Part shown: positions 51,325 through 60,864 of the stretch, piece by piece
Layout: each line of letters begins with the position of its first letter
Numbering within the stretch: position 1 is the stretch's first letter
Assembly (NCBI RefSeq): GCF_000411455.1
Contig: NZ_KE150457.1
Location: 1,080,023 to 1,144,022 of the forward strand
Source of the DNA: Microbacterium sp. oral taxon 186 str. F0373
Lineage (GTDB): Bacteria; Actinomycetota; Actinomycetes; Actinomycetales; Microbacteriaceae
Direction of reading: 5' to 3'
DNA: 64,000 bases
The notes under the pieces: generated by a model
What the model saw: the letters and a program-made list of their open reading frames with translations, nothing else
Told to the model about the DNA's origin: nothing
The model's database searches: none
Position numbers and translations under genes: made by a program

Positions 51325-52713
51325 TCAGACCCGGTCGACGAGCTCGTCCGCCAGGCCGGTGTACCCGGCCGGCGTGAGCGCCAGCAGCCTCTCCTTCGCG
51401 TCCTCGCCGATGTCGAGCGTGCGCACGAACTCCGCCAGCTCGGGGCCGCCGACGCGGCGTCCGCGCGTGAGCTCCTTCAGCAGGGCGTAGGGGTCGGTGA
51501 TCTGCGACCGTCCCGCGACGATCTCCGCGCGCACCACCGTCTGGATCGCCTCGGCGAGCACCTCCCAGTTCGCGTCGAGGTCGGCGAGGAGCACGTCGCG
51601 GGAGAGCGAAATCTCGGTGAGCCCGCGCTGCAGGTTGTCGAGAGCGAGCAGGGAGTGGCCGAACGCGACGCCGATGTTGCGCTGCGTCGTGGAGTCGGTG
51701 AGGTCGCGCTGCATACGGCTGGTGACGAGGGTGGACGCCAGCGTCGTGAACAGGCCGCCGGAGATCTCGAAGTTCGCTTCGGCGTTCTCGAAACGGATCG
51801 GGTTGATCTTGTGCGGCATGGTCGACGAGCCGGTGGCGCCGGCGACCGGGATCTGCGCGAAGAAGCCCATCGCGATGTAGGTCCAGATGTCGGTTGCGAG
51901 GTTGTGCAGGATGCCGCCGGCGTGACGCACCCGGTCGTACAGCTCCACCTGCCAGTCGTGCGACTCGATCTGCGTCGTCAGCACGTTGAAGTCGATGCCG
52001 AGGCCCTCGATGAACGCGCGGGACAGTTCGGGCCAGTCGACGTCGGGCGCGGCGGCCAGATGGGCCGACCAGGTGCCGGTGGCGCCGGAGAACTTCGCCA
52101 GGTACTCGCCGTCGGCGATCTGGGCGGCCACGCGCTCGAGCCGCCAGGCGAAGACGGCGAGCTCCTTGCCCATCGTCGACGGAGTGGCGGGCTGACCGTG
52201 CGTGCGCGAGAGCATCGCGGCATCCCGGTGCTCGTGCGAGAGCGCCGCCAGAGCGTCGATCACGGCGCGCAGCTTCGGCAGCCAGACGTTCTCGACGGCA
52301 CGCTTGACCGTCAGGGCGTATGACGCCGAGTTGATGTCCTCGCTGGTGCACGCGAAGTGCGTGAGCTCGGCGACGGCGTCCAGGCCGAGTGTCTGCAGGC
52401 GGTCGCGCACGAGATACTCGACAGCCTTCACGTCGTGGCGGGTCACCGACTCGGTGGAGGCGAGCCACTCGATCTCTGCCGCGCCGAACGCCCGGTAGAG
52501 CTCGCGGAGGGCGTCCTTCTGGTCGGCCGTGAGCGCCGTCGAGCCGAACAGGCCGCGGTCGGTGAGCGTGATGATCCACTCCACCTCGACCTCGACGCGC
52601 GCACGGTTGAGGCCGGCCTCCGACAGGTACGCCGACAGGTCGGCGACGGCGCCGCGGTAACGGCCGTCAAGCGGGCTGAGGGGCTGGTGGGCGAGGGTGT
52701 TCGCGGTGGTCAC
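51325..52713 (-). CDS. purB: Adenylosuccinate lyase
   Basis: Fumarase-superfamily enzyme for two steps of purine synthesis (SAICAR and adenylosuccinate cleavage), 462 residues. LSPLDGRYRGAV at the start, THFACTSEDINSASYAL, SRTHGQPATPSTMGKE and the flexible loop GSSTMPHKINPIRFENAE are diagnostic of the PurB long form. GTG 52713 is chosen because of an upstream GGAGC and the family N-terminus; the open frame continues 16 codons further. Confidence 0.96.
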   Translation of the reverse strand: MTTANTLAHQPLSPLDGRYRGAVADLSAYLSEAGLNRARVEVEVEWIITLTDRGLFGSTALTADQKDALRELYRAFGAAEIEWLASTESVTRHDVKAVEYLVRDRLQTLGLDAVAELTHFACTSEDINSASYALTVKRAVENVWLPKLRAVIDALAALSHEHRDAAMLSRTHGQPATPSTMGKELAVFAWRLERVAAQIADGEYLAKFSGATGTWSAHLAAAPDVDWPELSRAFIEGLGIDFNVLTTQIESHDWQVELYDRVRHAGGILHNLATDIWTYIAMGFFAQIPVAGATGSSTMPHKINPIRFENAEANFEISGGLFTTLASTLVTSRMQRDLTDSTTQRNIGVAFGHSLLALDNLQRGLTEISLSRDVLLADLDANWEVLAEAIQTVVRAEIVAGRSQITDPYALLKELTRGRRVGGPELAEFVRTLDIGEDAKERLLALTPAGYTGLADELVDRV

Positions 52714-52771
52714 GACGCGGGCTCCGATCACGGTGTCTGTCGACGCGCGGCCGGTGCGCACGACGACAGGC

Positions 52772-53275
52772 TCACAACGGACGGATGGCCGGTTCGAGCT
52801 GCCGGAAGAGCGCCCGACTCGCGCTCTCGATCATACCGAGCACGTCGTCGAACATCTCCGGGCCGGCGTAGTACGGGTCGGGGACGTCCAGGTTGCCGTG
52901 CGCCTCGGGGTCGAAAGAGAGCAGGAGCGCGAGCTTGTCGGCATCCGTCGTCGTGCGCGCCCAGCTCGCGAGGATGCGCTCGTGCGAGCGATCGAGGGCG
53001 ACCACGAGGTCATTGCGCTCGAAGTCGTCGAGCGTGAACTGACGGGCGCGGTGGCGTGCGCCGTCGTAGCCGCGTCGCGCGAGCGCATCGAGGGTGCGGC
53101 TGTCGGCGCGTTCGCCCACGTGCCAGTCGCCCGTCCCTGAGCTGGTCGACACGACGCGAGCGCCGAGGCCGGCGCGGTCGGCGATGTCGCGGAAGACGAT
53201 CTCGGCCATGGGGGAGCGGCAGATATTGCCGGTGCAGACGAACACGACGCGAAACGGTGCGGCGTGGGCAGTCAC
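52772..53275 (-). CDS. Low-molecular-weight protein-tyrosine phosphatase
   Basis: A 167-residue phosphatase. The P-loop is VCTGNICRS with nucleophile Cys14 and Arg20, and the acid Asp133 is in the DPYY motif. These enzymes remove phosphate from tyrosine on kinases or exopolysaccharide factors. The GTG start gives the normal family length. No partner kinase is nearby. Confidence 0.93.
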   Translation of the reverse strand: MTAHAAPFRVVFVCTGNICRSPMAEIVFRDIADRAGLGARVVSTSSGTGDWHVGERADSRTLDALARRGYDGARHRARQFTLDDFERNDLVVALDRSHERILASWARTTTDADKLALLLSFDPEAHGNLDVPDPYYAGPEMFDDVLGMIESASRALFRQLEPAIRPL

Positions 53276-53403
53276 CTCCCCATTGTGGTGCAGGTCGACG
53301 GCCGCACGAAAGACCTCCTCCCCACGCGGGCGGCGCGCCGCGCCTGTCCACGGATGTCGAGACCGTCGCACGGCGCTGCGCAGCCCGGGCCGACGATCGT
53401 CCT

Positions 53404-53655
53404 GTGGACCGACTCGCGGATATCGCCGATGCCCGGGCCCTCCTGCGTCAGGCGCGTGAGACTCTCGTGGAGTCGAATCGGCGGATGCTCGGGCTGCGGG
53501 CCGACGCGCAGTGGGCGACCACGGCGGCAGAACCCATCCGGGAGCGTCTCGACGCCTGCGCGCACCTGAGCGCGGTCGCGATCGATGACATCGACACCTG
53601 GGACCGTGACCTGGCTCAGGCGGCCGAGCGGGCGCTCATCGAGGCGGCGGGATGA
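53404..53655 (+). CDS. Small helical protein paired with the downstream hydrolase
   Basis: An 83-residue, almost wholly helical protein (LLRQARETLVESNRRMLGL, WATTAAEPIRERLDACAHL). A Trp-x-x turn between two helices recalls WXG100-like proteins. Its stop overlaps the hydrolase ATG, so the pair is co-translated. GTG 53404 is the first usable start in frame. No family was recognised; a partner or chaperone role for the next protein is inference. Confidence 0.6.
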   Translation: MDRLADIADARALLRQARETLVESNRRMLGLRADAQWATTAAEPIRERLDACAHLSAVAIDDIDTWDRDLAQAAERALIEAAG

Positions 53656-54980
53656 GCGACGACGTCGACATCCGCTCCGGCGGGCTCGTCGCGGTCGACA
53701 CCGATGCGCTGCGAGAGCTGTCCGGCGCCCTCGGGCCGATCTCGGCTCGTCTCGATGAGGTCGCAGAAGCGCTCGCCGGCGCCGGGACCGCGTCGCTGGC
53801 TGCCGGGCTCTGGGTTCCCGATCCCGCCGGGCGGGCGCGGGAGGCGCACGCGATCGCCACCGACCTCTCGCGCACGCTCGACACGCTCGCCCAGACGTAC
53901 GACCTCGCCGAGAAGGAGGCGCTGCACGCGCTCCACGGCACACGCGACGTCGACGTCATGCAGCTCGCGGCGGCACGGATGCAGGCCGAGGGGGATGTCG
54001 CGGCGGCGGCGAAGCGGCTCGCGGCCGAGTGGATCGAGGGCCGTCACCGCGACATCGAAGACCAGATGCGAGACAGCGCCCTCATGCTCGGGGTGTACGG
54101 CCCGCTCGGACCCGCCCTGACGCAGCTGACCGCCGCCGTCCGCCGCGCCGGTCGGGGCACGGTGCCCGCCGCGGCGCCCCCGTTGCGGCCCGGGGCAGAG
54201 ACGGCATCCGTCGAGGAGATCAGCACGCATCGCGCGACCGGTGCCGACGCCGCGCCGCGCGGACTGGTCGACGTCATCGATCGGATGCCGGGACAGGACG
54301 GCCTCGACGATGCGCGCGTGCGCGTGGAGGAGTACCGCTACGCGTCCGGCGAGCGCGAGTTTGTGGCCTACATCGCGGGAACCCGCGCCGCGTTCGCGGC
54401 GGACGAGCCGTGGGACATGACCTCCAACCTCCAGCTGTACTTCGGTGCCCAGTCGTCGTCGTACCTCGCGGTGGAGCGCGCGCTGACGGCGGCGGGGGCG
54501 GTCGCGGGAGATCGCGTGCACGTGTTCAGTCACTCGCAGGGTGGCATGATCGCGGCCTACCTGGCGCGGGACGGCGACTTCGACGTCGTGACCGAGGTCA
54601 GCTTCGGCAGCCCCGTCCAGGCCGAACAGGCCGACGGTGTGCTCTCGGTCGCCGTCCGGCACACGGACGATCCGGTCGCGGCGCTCGCGGTCGGCGGCTT
54701 TCCGGGTGTCTCGGGCTCTGGCGACAGTGTCGTCGTCGAACGCGAGGCCGATCCCATGCCGCGGTGGAGCGATGCGACGTTCGCGGTGCACCAGCTCGAC
54801 GCCTACCGCGAGACGGCGGCGATGGTCGACTCCTCGGACGATCCGCGCATCGACGCGCTCCGCGAGCGTCTCGCACCCCTTGCGGGCGCGGCCGTCGTCA
54901 CCTCGACGGTCTACGGCGCCCACCGAGAGCAGGCCCGCTCGGCGGATCGACGACGGCGCTCGGGAGGAGGAGGGCTCTGA
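53652..54980 (+). CDS. Alpha/beta hydrolase with N-terminal helical (WXG-like) domain
   Basis: A 442-residue protein. Residues 15-140 are helical and end in a YxxxE motif (Tyr83, Glu87: YDLAE), like type VII secretion signals. An Ala/Pro linker near 170-185 leads to an alpha/beta hydrolase domain with nucleophile Ser295 in FSHSQGG, an Asp in the VRHTDDP turn and a late His in FAVHQLDAYRE. The first Gly of GxSxG is replaced by Ser. No signal peptide. It may be a secreted lipase/esterase-like effector exported by an Esx-type system; no secretion genes are in the window. Confidence 0.7.
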   Translation: MSDDVDIRSGGLVAVDTDALRELSGALGPISARLDEVAEALAGAGTASLAAGLWVPDPAGRAREAHAIATDLSRTLDTLAQTYDLAEKEALHALHGTRDVDVMQLAAARMQAEGDVAAAAKRLAAEWIEGRHRDIEDQMRDSALMLGVYGPLGPALTQLTAAVRRAGRGTVPAAAPPLRPGAETASVEEISTHRATGADAAPRGLVDVIDRMPGQDGLDDARVRVEEYRYASGEREFVAYIAGTRAAFAADEPWDMTSNLQLYFGAQSSSYLAVERALTAAGAVAGDRVHVFSHSQGGMIAAYLARDGDFDVVTEVSFGSPVQAEQADGVLSVAVRHTDDPVAALAVGGFPGVSGSGDSVVVEREADPMPRWSDATFAVHQLDAYRETAAMVDSSDDPRIDALRERLAPLAGAAVVTSTVYGAHREQARSADRRRRSGGGGL

Positions 54981-54996
54981 CGAGGAGGCGCGACCG

Positions 54997-55398
54997 TCAG
55001 CTGCGGCGCTTCTTCTCCTGCGGGCGCAGCAGAATGCCGAACACCCAGTTGATGAGCGAGATGAGGATCGCGGCGACGACGCCGAGCCAGAAGCTCTCGA
55101 CGGTCAGGCCCCAGCCCCACGAACTGGTGACCCACGCCGTGATCCACAGCAGCAGCCCGTTGATGACGAACGAGATGAGCCCGAGCGTCAGGATGTACAG
55201 CGGGATCGCGACGATCTTGATCACGGTGCCGATGATCGTGTTGACCAGCGCGAAGATCGCGGCGACGGCGAGCAGCGTCAGTACGAGCTGCAGGGTCTCG
55301 CCGGGCGCGAACGGCGTCACCCCGACCTGGAGGGCGGGGATGAGCGTCACGACCCAGATGGCGAAGGCGTTGACGACGACGCGGACGATGAAGCGCAT
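54997..55398 (-). CDS. Phage-holin-family (IV) membrane protein
   Basis: A 133-residue protein with four membrane segments (FIVRVVVNAFAIWVVTLI, LVLTLLAVAAIFALVNTII, LYILTLGLISFVINGLLLWIT, FWLGVVAAILISLINWVFG) and a basic end QEKKRRS. This is the common actinobacterial holin-IV/DUF360-like membrane family, not a lysis gene here; no phage genes are near. The GAGG before the ATG sets the start. Confidence 0.82.
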   Translation of the reverse strand: MRFIVRVVVNAFAIWVVTLIPALQVGVTPFAPGETLQLVLTLLAVAAIFALVNTIIGTVIKIVAIPLYILTLGLISFVINGLLLWITAWVTSSWGWGLTVESFWLGVVAAILISLINWVFGILLRPQEKKRRS

Positions 55399-55465
55399 GG
55401 TCCTCACAGTCTTCCACGCGGACGCCGCGCACGAAAGGCTTCACTCCAGGTCGCAGCGCCCCTCG

Positions 55466-55471
55466 TAGACT
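55466..55471 (+). promoter_or_regulatory. -10 element TAGACT, leaderless HisC-like gene
   Basis: TAGACT ends 6 bases before the GTG at 55478. Confidence 0.55.
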
Positions 55472-55477
55472 CGACGC

Positions 55478-56548
55478 GTGACCGATCTGCCCGTGCGCAT
55501 CCGCCCCGAGATCGCCGCCCTTCCCGCCTACACGCAGGGAAAGCAGGCCGGCGCCGAAGCGTTCAAGCTGTCCAGCAACGAGAACCCCTTCGCCCCGCTG
55601 CCGAGCGTCGTGGCGGCCGTGCAGGCGGCGATCGCCGTCAACCGCTACCCCGACGCCTCATCACCGCGTCTGCGGGCCCGCCTCGCGGAGCGTTTCGGCG
55701 TCGGTGACGACGCCGTGCACATCGCCGCCGGCTCGGTGTCGATCCTCTTCCAGCTCGCCCAGGCCACGAGCGGACCGGGCGATGAGATCCTCTTCTCCTG
55801 GCGTTCGTTCGAGGCCTATCCGAGCCTGGCGACGGTGGCCGGCGCGACCGCCGTCACCGTGGCGAACGATGCGGCCGGCGGCCACGACCTGGACGCGATG
55901 GCCGCTGCCGTCACCGAGCGCACGCGCATGATCATCGTCTGCAGCCCGAACAATCCGACGGGCCCGGTGGTGGCCCAGGCGGACTTCGACGCGTTCCTCG
56001 GCCGTGTCCCGAACGACGTGCTCGTGATCCTCGACGAGGCGTACGCCGAGTTCGTCACCGACCCGGATGCCGTGGCCGGCGCCGACGTCATCGCCGCCGG
56101 GCACGCGAACGTCGTGGTGCTGCGCACCTTCTCGAAGGCCTACGGGCTCGCCGGGCTGCGCGTCGGGTACGCGGTCGGCGACCCGCGCATCCTCGCGGCC
56201 GCGCGCAGCACCGGCATCCCCCTGTCGGTCACCGCCGCCGCCGAGGAGGCGGCCCTGGCCAGCCTGGATGCCGAGGGGGAGCTGCTCGAGCGGGTGCGCA
56301 CCCTCGCCGCGCACCGTGACGACCTGGCCGCGCGGCTGCGTGCGACCGGATGGGACGTGCCCGAAGCGCAGGGCAACTTCGTCTGGCTGCCGGCCGGCGC
56401 GCGTGCGCTCGAGGTCGCCGCGGCGTTCGAGGAGGCCGGTCTGATCGTCCGCCCCTTCGCCGGCGACGGTGTGCGCATCTCCATCGGTGAGCACGAGGCG
56501 ATCGAGCCGATCGTTCGGGTCGCGGCATCCGTCGCTGCGCGTCCATAG
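55478..56548 (+). CDS. HisC/Pat-family aminotransferase
   Basis: Class II PLP aminotransferase of 356 residues. [38 protein letters not shown] and the Schiff-base Lys in [17 protein letters not shown] are those of histidinol-phosphate aminotransferases and of the close aromatic aminotransferase Pat. No other his gene is near, and a branched-chain 2-oxoacid dehydrogenase operon follows, so amino-acid catabolism or aromatic transamination is as likely as histidine synthesis. Confidence 0.88.
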   Translation: MTDLPVRIRPEIAALPAYTQGKQAGAEAFKLSSNENPFAPLPSVVAAVQAAIAVNRYPDASSPRLRARLAERFGVGDDAVHIAAGSVSILFQLAQATSGPGDEILFSWRSFEAYPSLATVAGATAVTVANDAAGGHDLDAMAAAVTERTRMIIVCSPNNPTGPVVAQADFDAFLGRVPNDVLVILDEAYAEFVTDPDAVAGADVIAAGHANVVVLRTFSKAYGLAGLRVGYAVGDPRILAAARSTGIPLSVTAAAEEAALASLDAEGELLERVRTLAAHRDDLAARLRATGWDVPEAQGNFVWLPAGARALEVAAAFEEAGLIVRPFAGDGVRISIGEHEAIEPIVRVAASVAARP

Positions 56549-56629
56549 TTCCTGCGCGTTGTGGTCGACGCACGGCGGATCGCGATTCCCGTTGTCGATC
56601 CCATGCAGTCGGACGCATGCGCGGGGCGT

Positions 56630-56635
56630 TAGCGT
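56630..56635 (+). promoter_or_regulatory. -10 element TAGCGT, leaderless E1 alpha gene
   Basis: TAGCGT ends 6 bases before the ATG at 56642; a separate promoter from the hisC-like gene. Confidence 0.55.
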
Positions 56636-56641
56636 GGGAAC

Positions 56642-57769
56642 ATGACCCCGCCTGACGACCCGGCCCTCGTGCGCGTTCTGGCGGCGGACGGGACGTTCGC
56701 CCCCACGCCCGAAGCCGAGCGGTATCTGCCCCTCATCGACGCTCTCTCCGATGCCGAGCTCGAGACGTTCTACCGCGACATGGTTCTCGTGCGCGCCTTC
56801 GACCGGCAGGCCACCAACCTGCAGCGGCAGGGTCAGCTCGCGCTGTGGCCGCCGTCGCTCGGTCAGGAGGCCGCCCAGGTCGGGTCGGTGCGCGCCGCCC
56901 GGCCGCAGGATCACCTGTTCCCGTCGTACCGCGAGCACGTCGTCGCCACCACCCGCGGTGTCGACCCGATCGACATCATCCGCGTGATGCGTGGTCTGAC
57001 GCACGGCGGCTGGGACCCGACCGACCCGAAGAACGGCAACGTCCACATCTACACGCTCGTTCTCGGGTCGCAGACGCTGCACGCGACCGGCTTCGGCATG
57101 GGCCTCGTCTTCGACAAGCGCTGCGGCACGGGCGATCCGGCGCGCGATGAAGCCGTGGTCGTCTACTACGGCGACGGCGCCTCGAGCCAGGGTGACGTGC
57201 ACGAGGCCATGGTCTTCGCGAACACCTACCGCACGCCCGAGGTGTTCTTCCTGCAGAACAACCACTGGGCGATCTCGGTTCCGGTCGCGACGCAGTCGCG
57301 GGCGCCTCTCTACCGCCGCGGGGCGGGCTACGGCATGCCTTCGATCCTCGTGGACGGCAATGACGTGCTGGCCAGCTACGCGGTCTCCAAGCTCGCGCTC
57401 GACGAGGCGCGCGCCGGCGAGGGGCCCCGCGCGATCGAGGCGATGACCTACCGCATGGGCGCCCACACGACGAGCGACGACCCCACCAAGTACCGCACGT
57501 CCGACGAGGAGCAGTCGTGGGCGCGGCGCGATCCGATCGCCCGCATGCGCGCGTATCTGCAGGCGCGGGGTGCGGCGGCATCCTTCTTCGACGACGTGGA
57601 TGCCGCGGCCCAGGCCTACGCCGACGACGTGCGCGTGCGCACCAACGCGCTCGGCACGATCGAGCCGGAGTCGATGTTCGCGCACGTCTACAGCGAGGAT
57701 CACCCGTTGATGGTGGAGCAGCGTCGCTGGCTCGCCGATTACGAGGCGTCGCTGGAGGGAGGAGTCTGA
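56642..57769 (+). CDS. 2-oxoacid dehydrogenase E1 component, alpha subunit
   Basis: A 375-residue thiamine-diphosphate subunit. VVYYGDGASSQGDVHEAMVFAN is the ThDP/Mg motif (GDG...N), and MTYRMGAHTTSDDPTKYR carries the phosphorylation-loop residues of branched-chain type E1. It decarboxylates pyruvate or branched-chain 2-oxoacids; LWPPSLGQEAAQVG and the TTSDDPTKYR loop favour the branched-chain group. TGA overlaps the next ATG (TGATG). Confidence 0.9.
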   Translation: MTPPDDPALVRVLAADGTFAPTPEAERYLPLIDALSDAELETFYRDMVLVRAFDRQATNLQRQGQLALWPPSLGQEAAQVGSVRAARPQDHLFPSYREHVVATTRGVDPIDIIRVMRGLTHGGWDPTDPKNGNVHIYTLVLGSQTLHATGFGMGLVFDKRCGTGDPARDEAVVVYYGDGASSQGDVHEAMVFANTYRTPEVFFLQNNHWAISVPVATQSRAPLYRRGAGYGMPSILVDGNDVLASYAVSKLALDEARAGEGPRAIEAMTYRMGAHTTSDDPTKYRTSDEEQSWARRDPIARMRAYLQARGAAASFFDDVDAAAQAYADDVRVRTNALGTIEPESMFAHVYSEDHPLMVEQRRWLADYEASLEGGV

Positions 57770-58746
57770 TGGTGGAGTCCATGCCTCTGGCGAAGGCGCT
57801 CAACGCGGGTCTTCGCGCCGCGATGGCCGCCGACGACCACGTTCTGCTCATGGGCGAGGACATCGGCCGCCTCGGCGGCGTGTTCCGCGTGACGGAAGGC
57901 CTGCAGGCCGAGTTCGGTGAGCAGCGCGTGCTCGACACCCCGCTCGCGGAGTCGGGCATCGTCGGCACCGCGATCGGGCTTGCGATGGCGGGGTTCCGTC
58001 CGATCATCGAGATCCAGTTCGACGGCTTCGTCTTCCCTGCCTTCGACCAGATCACGACGCAGCTCGCCAAGCTGACCAACCGGCACGAGGGTGCGCTGCA
58101 GATGCCGGTCGTCATCCGCATCCCGTACGGCGGCCACATCGGGGCCGTCGAGCACCACCAGGAGAGCCCGGAGGCGTACTTCACGCACACCGCGGGGTTG
58201 CGAGTCGTCTCTCCCTCGACCGCGAACGACGCGTACTGGATGATCCAGGATGCCGTGCGCTCGCCCGACCCGGTGATCTTCCTCGAGCCCAAGGCCAAGT
58301 ATTGGATGAAGGGCGACGTCGACACGGTCGAGCGCCCCCTGCCCCTCCACGCGTCGCGGCTCGTGCGCCGCGGCACCGACGTCACGCTCGTCGGCCACGG
58401 TGCGATGGTGACGACGCTGCTGCAGGCCGCCGCGCTCGCCGAGAGCGAGGGCACCTCGTGCGAGGTGATCGATCTGCGCTCGCTCTCGCCGATCGACTAC
58501 GGCCCCATCCTCGACTCGGTGCGCCGCACCGGTCGCATGGTCTACGCCCAGGAGGCGCCCGGGTTCACGTCGGTGGGCTCGGAGGTGGCCGCGACCGTCA
58601 TGGAGCGGGCGTTCTTCGCTCTGGAAGCGCCGGTGCTGCGCGTGTCGGGCTTCGACGTTCCGTTCCCGCCCGCCAAGCTCGAGGGCACCTACCTCCCGGA
58701 TGCGGATCGCATCCTCGAGGCCGTCGACCGCGCCCTGGCCTACTGA
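57769..58746 (+). CDS. 2-oxoacid dehydrogenase E1 component, beta subunit
   Basis: A 325-residue partner of E1 alpha. [55 protein letters not shown] and [21 protein letters not shown] are the E1-beta signatures. It ends 124 bases before the E2 gene; a family A palindrome fills the gap. Confidence 0.93.
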   Translation: MVESMPLAKALNAGLRAAMAADDHVLLMGEDIGRLGGVFRVTEGLQAEFGEQRVLDTPLAESGIVGTAIGLAMAGFRPIIEIQFDGFVFPAFDQITTQLAKLTNRHEGALQMPVVIRIPYGGHIGAVEHHQESPEAYFTHTAGLRVVSPSTANDAYWMIQDAVRSPDPVIFLEPKAKYWMKGDVDTVERPLPLHASRLVRRGTDVTLVGHGAMVTTLLQAAALAESEGTSCEVIDLRSLSPIDYGPILDSVRRTGRMVYAQEAPGFTSVGSEVAATVMERAFFALEAPVLRVSGFDVPFPPAKLEGTYLPDADRILEAVDRALAY

Positions 58747-58773
58747 CCGCCCCCCGCCCCGCCCCGCCCATGA

Positions 58774-58846
58774 TCGCGAGACACCATCCCTGCACCGAGA
58801 CACGCGTCGTAGCCCCGTGTCTCGGTGCGCATCACGTGTCTCGCGG
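58774..58846. repeat. Family A palindromic element, copy 3 (73 bp)
   Basis: TCGCGAGACAC to GTGTCTCGCGG with inner arms TGCACCGAGACAC and GTGTCTCGGTGC. The only copy between two co-directional genes of one pathway, so it may reduce but not stop read-through to E2. Confidence 0.9.
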
Positions 58847-58870
58847 ACTCACGCCCTGAAGGAGAACGAC

Positions 58871-60193
58871 ATGAGCGAGCAGATCTTCCACCTGCCGGAC
58901 GTCGGCGAAGGCCTCACCGAGGCCGAGATCGTCCAGTGGCGCGTCGCACCCGGCGACACCGTCGAGGTCAACGACGTGCTCGTCGAGATCGAGACCGCCA
59001 AGTCGCTGGTCGAGCTGCCGTCGCCGTTCTCCGGCACCGTCGGCGAGCTCCTCGCCCCCGAGGGTGAGACCGTCACGGTCGGCGCCCCGATCATCACGAT
59101 CGGCGGGGCGGCGGATGCCGAGACCCCCGCACCCGCACAGCCCGAGCCGGCCTCGGCATCCGACGACGGCGGCGCCGTGCTGGTCGGGTACGGCACGGGC
59201 TCCGGCGCAACCTCTCGCCGCAAGCGCCCGGCCGAGCGCGCCGAGACCGTCCGAGCCTCCGTCGGCGTCGTCGCCAAGCCGCCGGTGCGAAAGCTCGCGC
59301 GCGACCTGGGCGTCACCCTCGCCGAGGTCACCCCCACGGGTCCCGCCGGTGAGGTCACCCGCGATGACGTCGTGCGCCACGCCGAGCAGGCGAGCGTCTT
59401 CCGCAACATCGCGACGCCCACCGCGCCCGCCGAGCGGGAGCAGACGATCCCGGTCTCCGCCGCGCCCGTCCCCGCACCGCCGGTCGGCGAGCGCGAAGAG
59501 GCGATTCCGGTCAAGGGCGTGCGCAAGGCCACGGCCTCGGGCATGGTCCGTTCGGCCTACACGGCGCCGCACGTCTCGGTGTGGACCGACGTCGACGCGA
59601 CGCGCACGATGGAGCTCGTCAAGCGGCTGAAGGCGTCGCCCGACTTCGCCGACATCAAGGTCTCGCCGCTGCTGATCATGGCGCGCGCCGTGATCTGGGC
59701 GGTGCGGCGCACGCCGCTGATCGGCGCCGCGTGGATCGACAAGGAAGACGGCTCGGCCGAGATCCGTGTGCGCAACTACGTCAACCTCGGCATCGCCGCC
59801 GCGACGCCGCGCGGCCTGCTCGTGCCGAACATCAAGGACGCCCAGGACCTGAACCTCCGCGAGCTCGCCAAGGCGCTCGAGAAGCTGACGCTGACGGCGC
59901 GGGAGGGAAAGACCACGCCGGCCGATCAGCAGGGCGGCACGATCACGATCACCAACATCGGCGTCTTCGGCATGGATGCCGGCACCCCGATCATCAACCC
60001 CGGAGAGTCCGGCATCGTCGCCATGGGCACGATCCGCCAGAAGCCGTGGGTCGTCGACGGCGAGGTGCGTCCCCGCTTCGTCACCACGGTCTCGGGCTCA
60101 TTCGACCACCGCGTCATCGACGGCGACGGCATGAGCCGCTTCATCGCCGACGTCGCGTCGATCCTGGAGGAGCCGGCGCTGCTGCTGGACTGA
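58871..60193 (+). CDS. 2-oxoacid dehydrogenase E2, dihydrolipoamide acyltransferase
   Basis: A 440-residue core enzyme of the complex. One lipoyl domain has Lys44 in [12 protein letters not shown], a linker follows, a peripheral subunit-binding domain is near residues 130-170 ([20 protein letters not shown]), and the catalytic domain ends with His413 in [18 protein letters not shown] precedes the ATG. No E3 (lipoamide dehydrogenase) follows, so E3 must come from elsewhere. Confidence 0.94.
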   Translation: MSEQIFHLPDVGEGLTEAEIVQWRVAPGDTVEVNDVLVEIETAKSLVELPSPFSGTVGELLAPEGETVTVGAPIITIGGAADAETPAPAQPEPASASDDGGAVLVGYGTGSGATSRRKRPAERAETVRASVGVVAKPPVRKLARDLGVTLAEVTPTGPAGEVTRDDVVRHAEQASVFRNIATPTAPAEREQTIPVSAAPVPAPPVGEREEAIPVKGVRKATASGMVRSAYTAPHVSVWTDVDATRTMELVKRLKASPDFADIKVSPLLIMARAVIWAVRRTPLIGAAWIDKEDGSAEIRVRNYVNLGIAAATPRGLLVPNIKDAQDLNLRELAKALEKLTLTAREGKTTPADQQGGTITITNIGVFGMDAGTPIINPGESGIVAMGTIRQKPWVVDGEVRPRFVTTVSGSFDHRVIDGDGMSRFIADVASILEEPALLLD

Positions 60194-60212
60194 GCCGCGG
60201 CATCCGCTGCGC

Positions 60213-60218
60213 CACAAT
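60213..60218 (+). promoter_or_regulatory. -10-like element CACAAT, leaderless marC-like gene
   Basis: CACAAT ends 6 bases before the ATG at 60225; a weaker match than the TANNNT boxes elsewhere, but spaced the same. Confidence 0.4.
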
Positions 60219-60224
60219 GAAGGC

Positions 60225-60851
60225 ATGCTGACCGTCTTCGTCGCCGCGCTCGCGGCGCTCGTCCCGATCACGAACCCGATCGGCGCGGTCGCGGCCTACG
60301 CCGGGCTGTCCGCTCACCTCGGCGAGGCCGACCGCCGCCGGCAGTCGTGGCTCACGGGGGTCTACGTCGCGGCCATCCTCACGGTGTTCGCGCTGCTCGG
60401 CACGCTGATCCTGCAGTTCTTCGGCATCTCGCTCGGCGCGCTGCAGATCGCCGGAGGCCTCGTCGTGATGCACTCCGGGTTCGGCATGGTCGTGCCGCGC
60501 GCGCTGGGCGCGGGCGCCTCGGATGCCGAGAAGGAGCACGCCGCCGCGAAGACCGACATCAGCTTCTCGCCGATGGCGCTGCCGCTCATCGCCGGCCCCG
60601 GCGCAATCGGCGTGGTCGTGGGACTCGCGGCGCGCAATCCCGGCATCCTGGACCGGGTCGGGATCGTCGTCGCCGTCCTCGTCATCGCCGCGGTGATCGC
60701 GGTGCTCCTGCGCTACGGCACGCCGCTGGCCGAGAAGCTCGGTCCGATCGGTGTCGGTGCGATCACCCGCGTGATGGGGTTTCTGATCCTGGCCATCGGC
60801 GTAGAGATCCTCGTGCACGGCCTGACCGCCGCGCTGCCGGGCCTCGCCTGA
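60225..60851 (+). CDS. MarC-family membrane protein
   Basis: A 208-residue protein with six membrane segments of the MarC/NAAT group. ALVPITNPIGAVAAYAGLS at the start, LGALQIAGGLVVMHSGFGM, SPMALPLIAGPGAIGVVVG and the closing TRVMGFLILAIGVEILVHGL are the family blocks. Function is unsettled; some members move neutral amino acids. Confidence 0.9.
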   Translation: MLTVFVAALAALVPITNPIGAVAAYAGLSAHLGEADRRRQSWLTGVYVAAILTVFALLGTLILQFFGISLGALQIAGGLVVMHSGFGMVVPRALGAGASDAEKEHAAAKTDISFSPMALPLIAGPGAIGVVVGLAARNPGILDRVGIVVAVLVIAAVIAVLLRYGTPLAEKLGPIGVGAITRVMGFLILAIGVEILVHGLTAALPGLA

Positions 60852-60864
60852 GGACCGGGTCGGA

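Noticed and set aside
54997..55398. Prophage remnant because of the holin-family protein
   Set aside because: No other phage gene is near; this membrane family is common in actinobacterial chromosomes outside phages.
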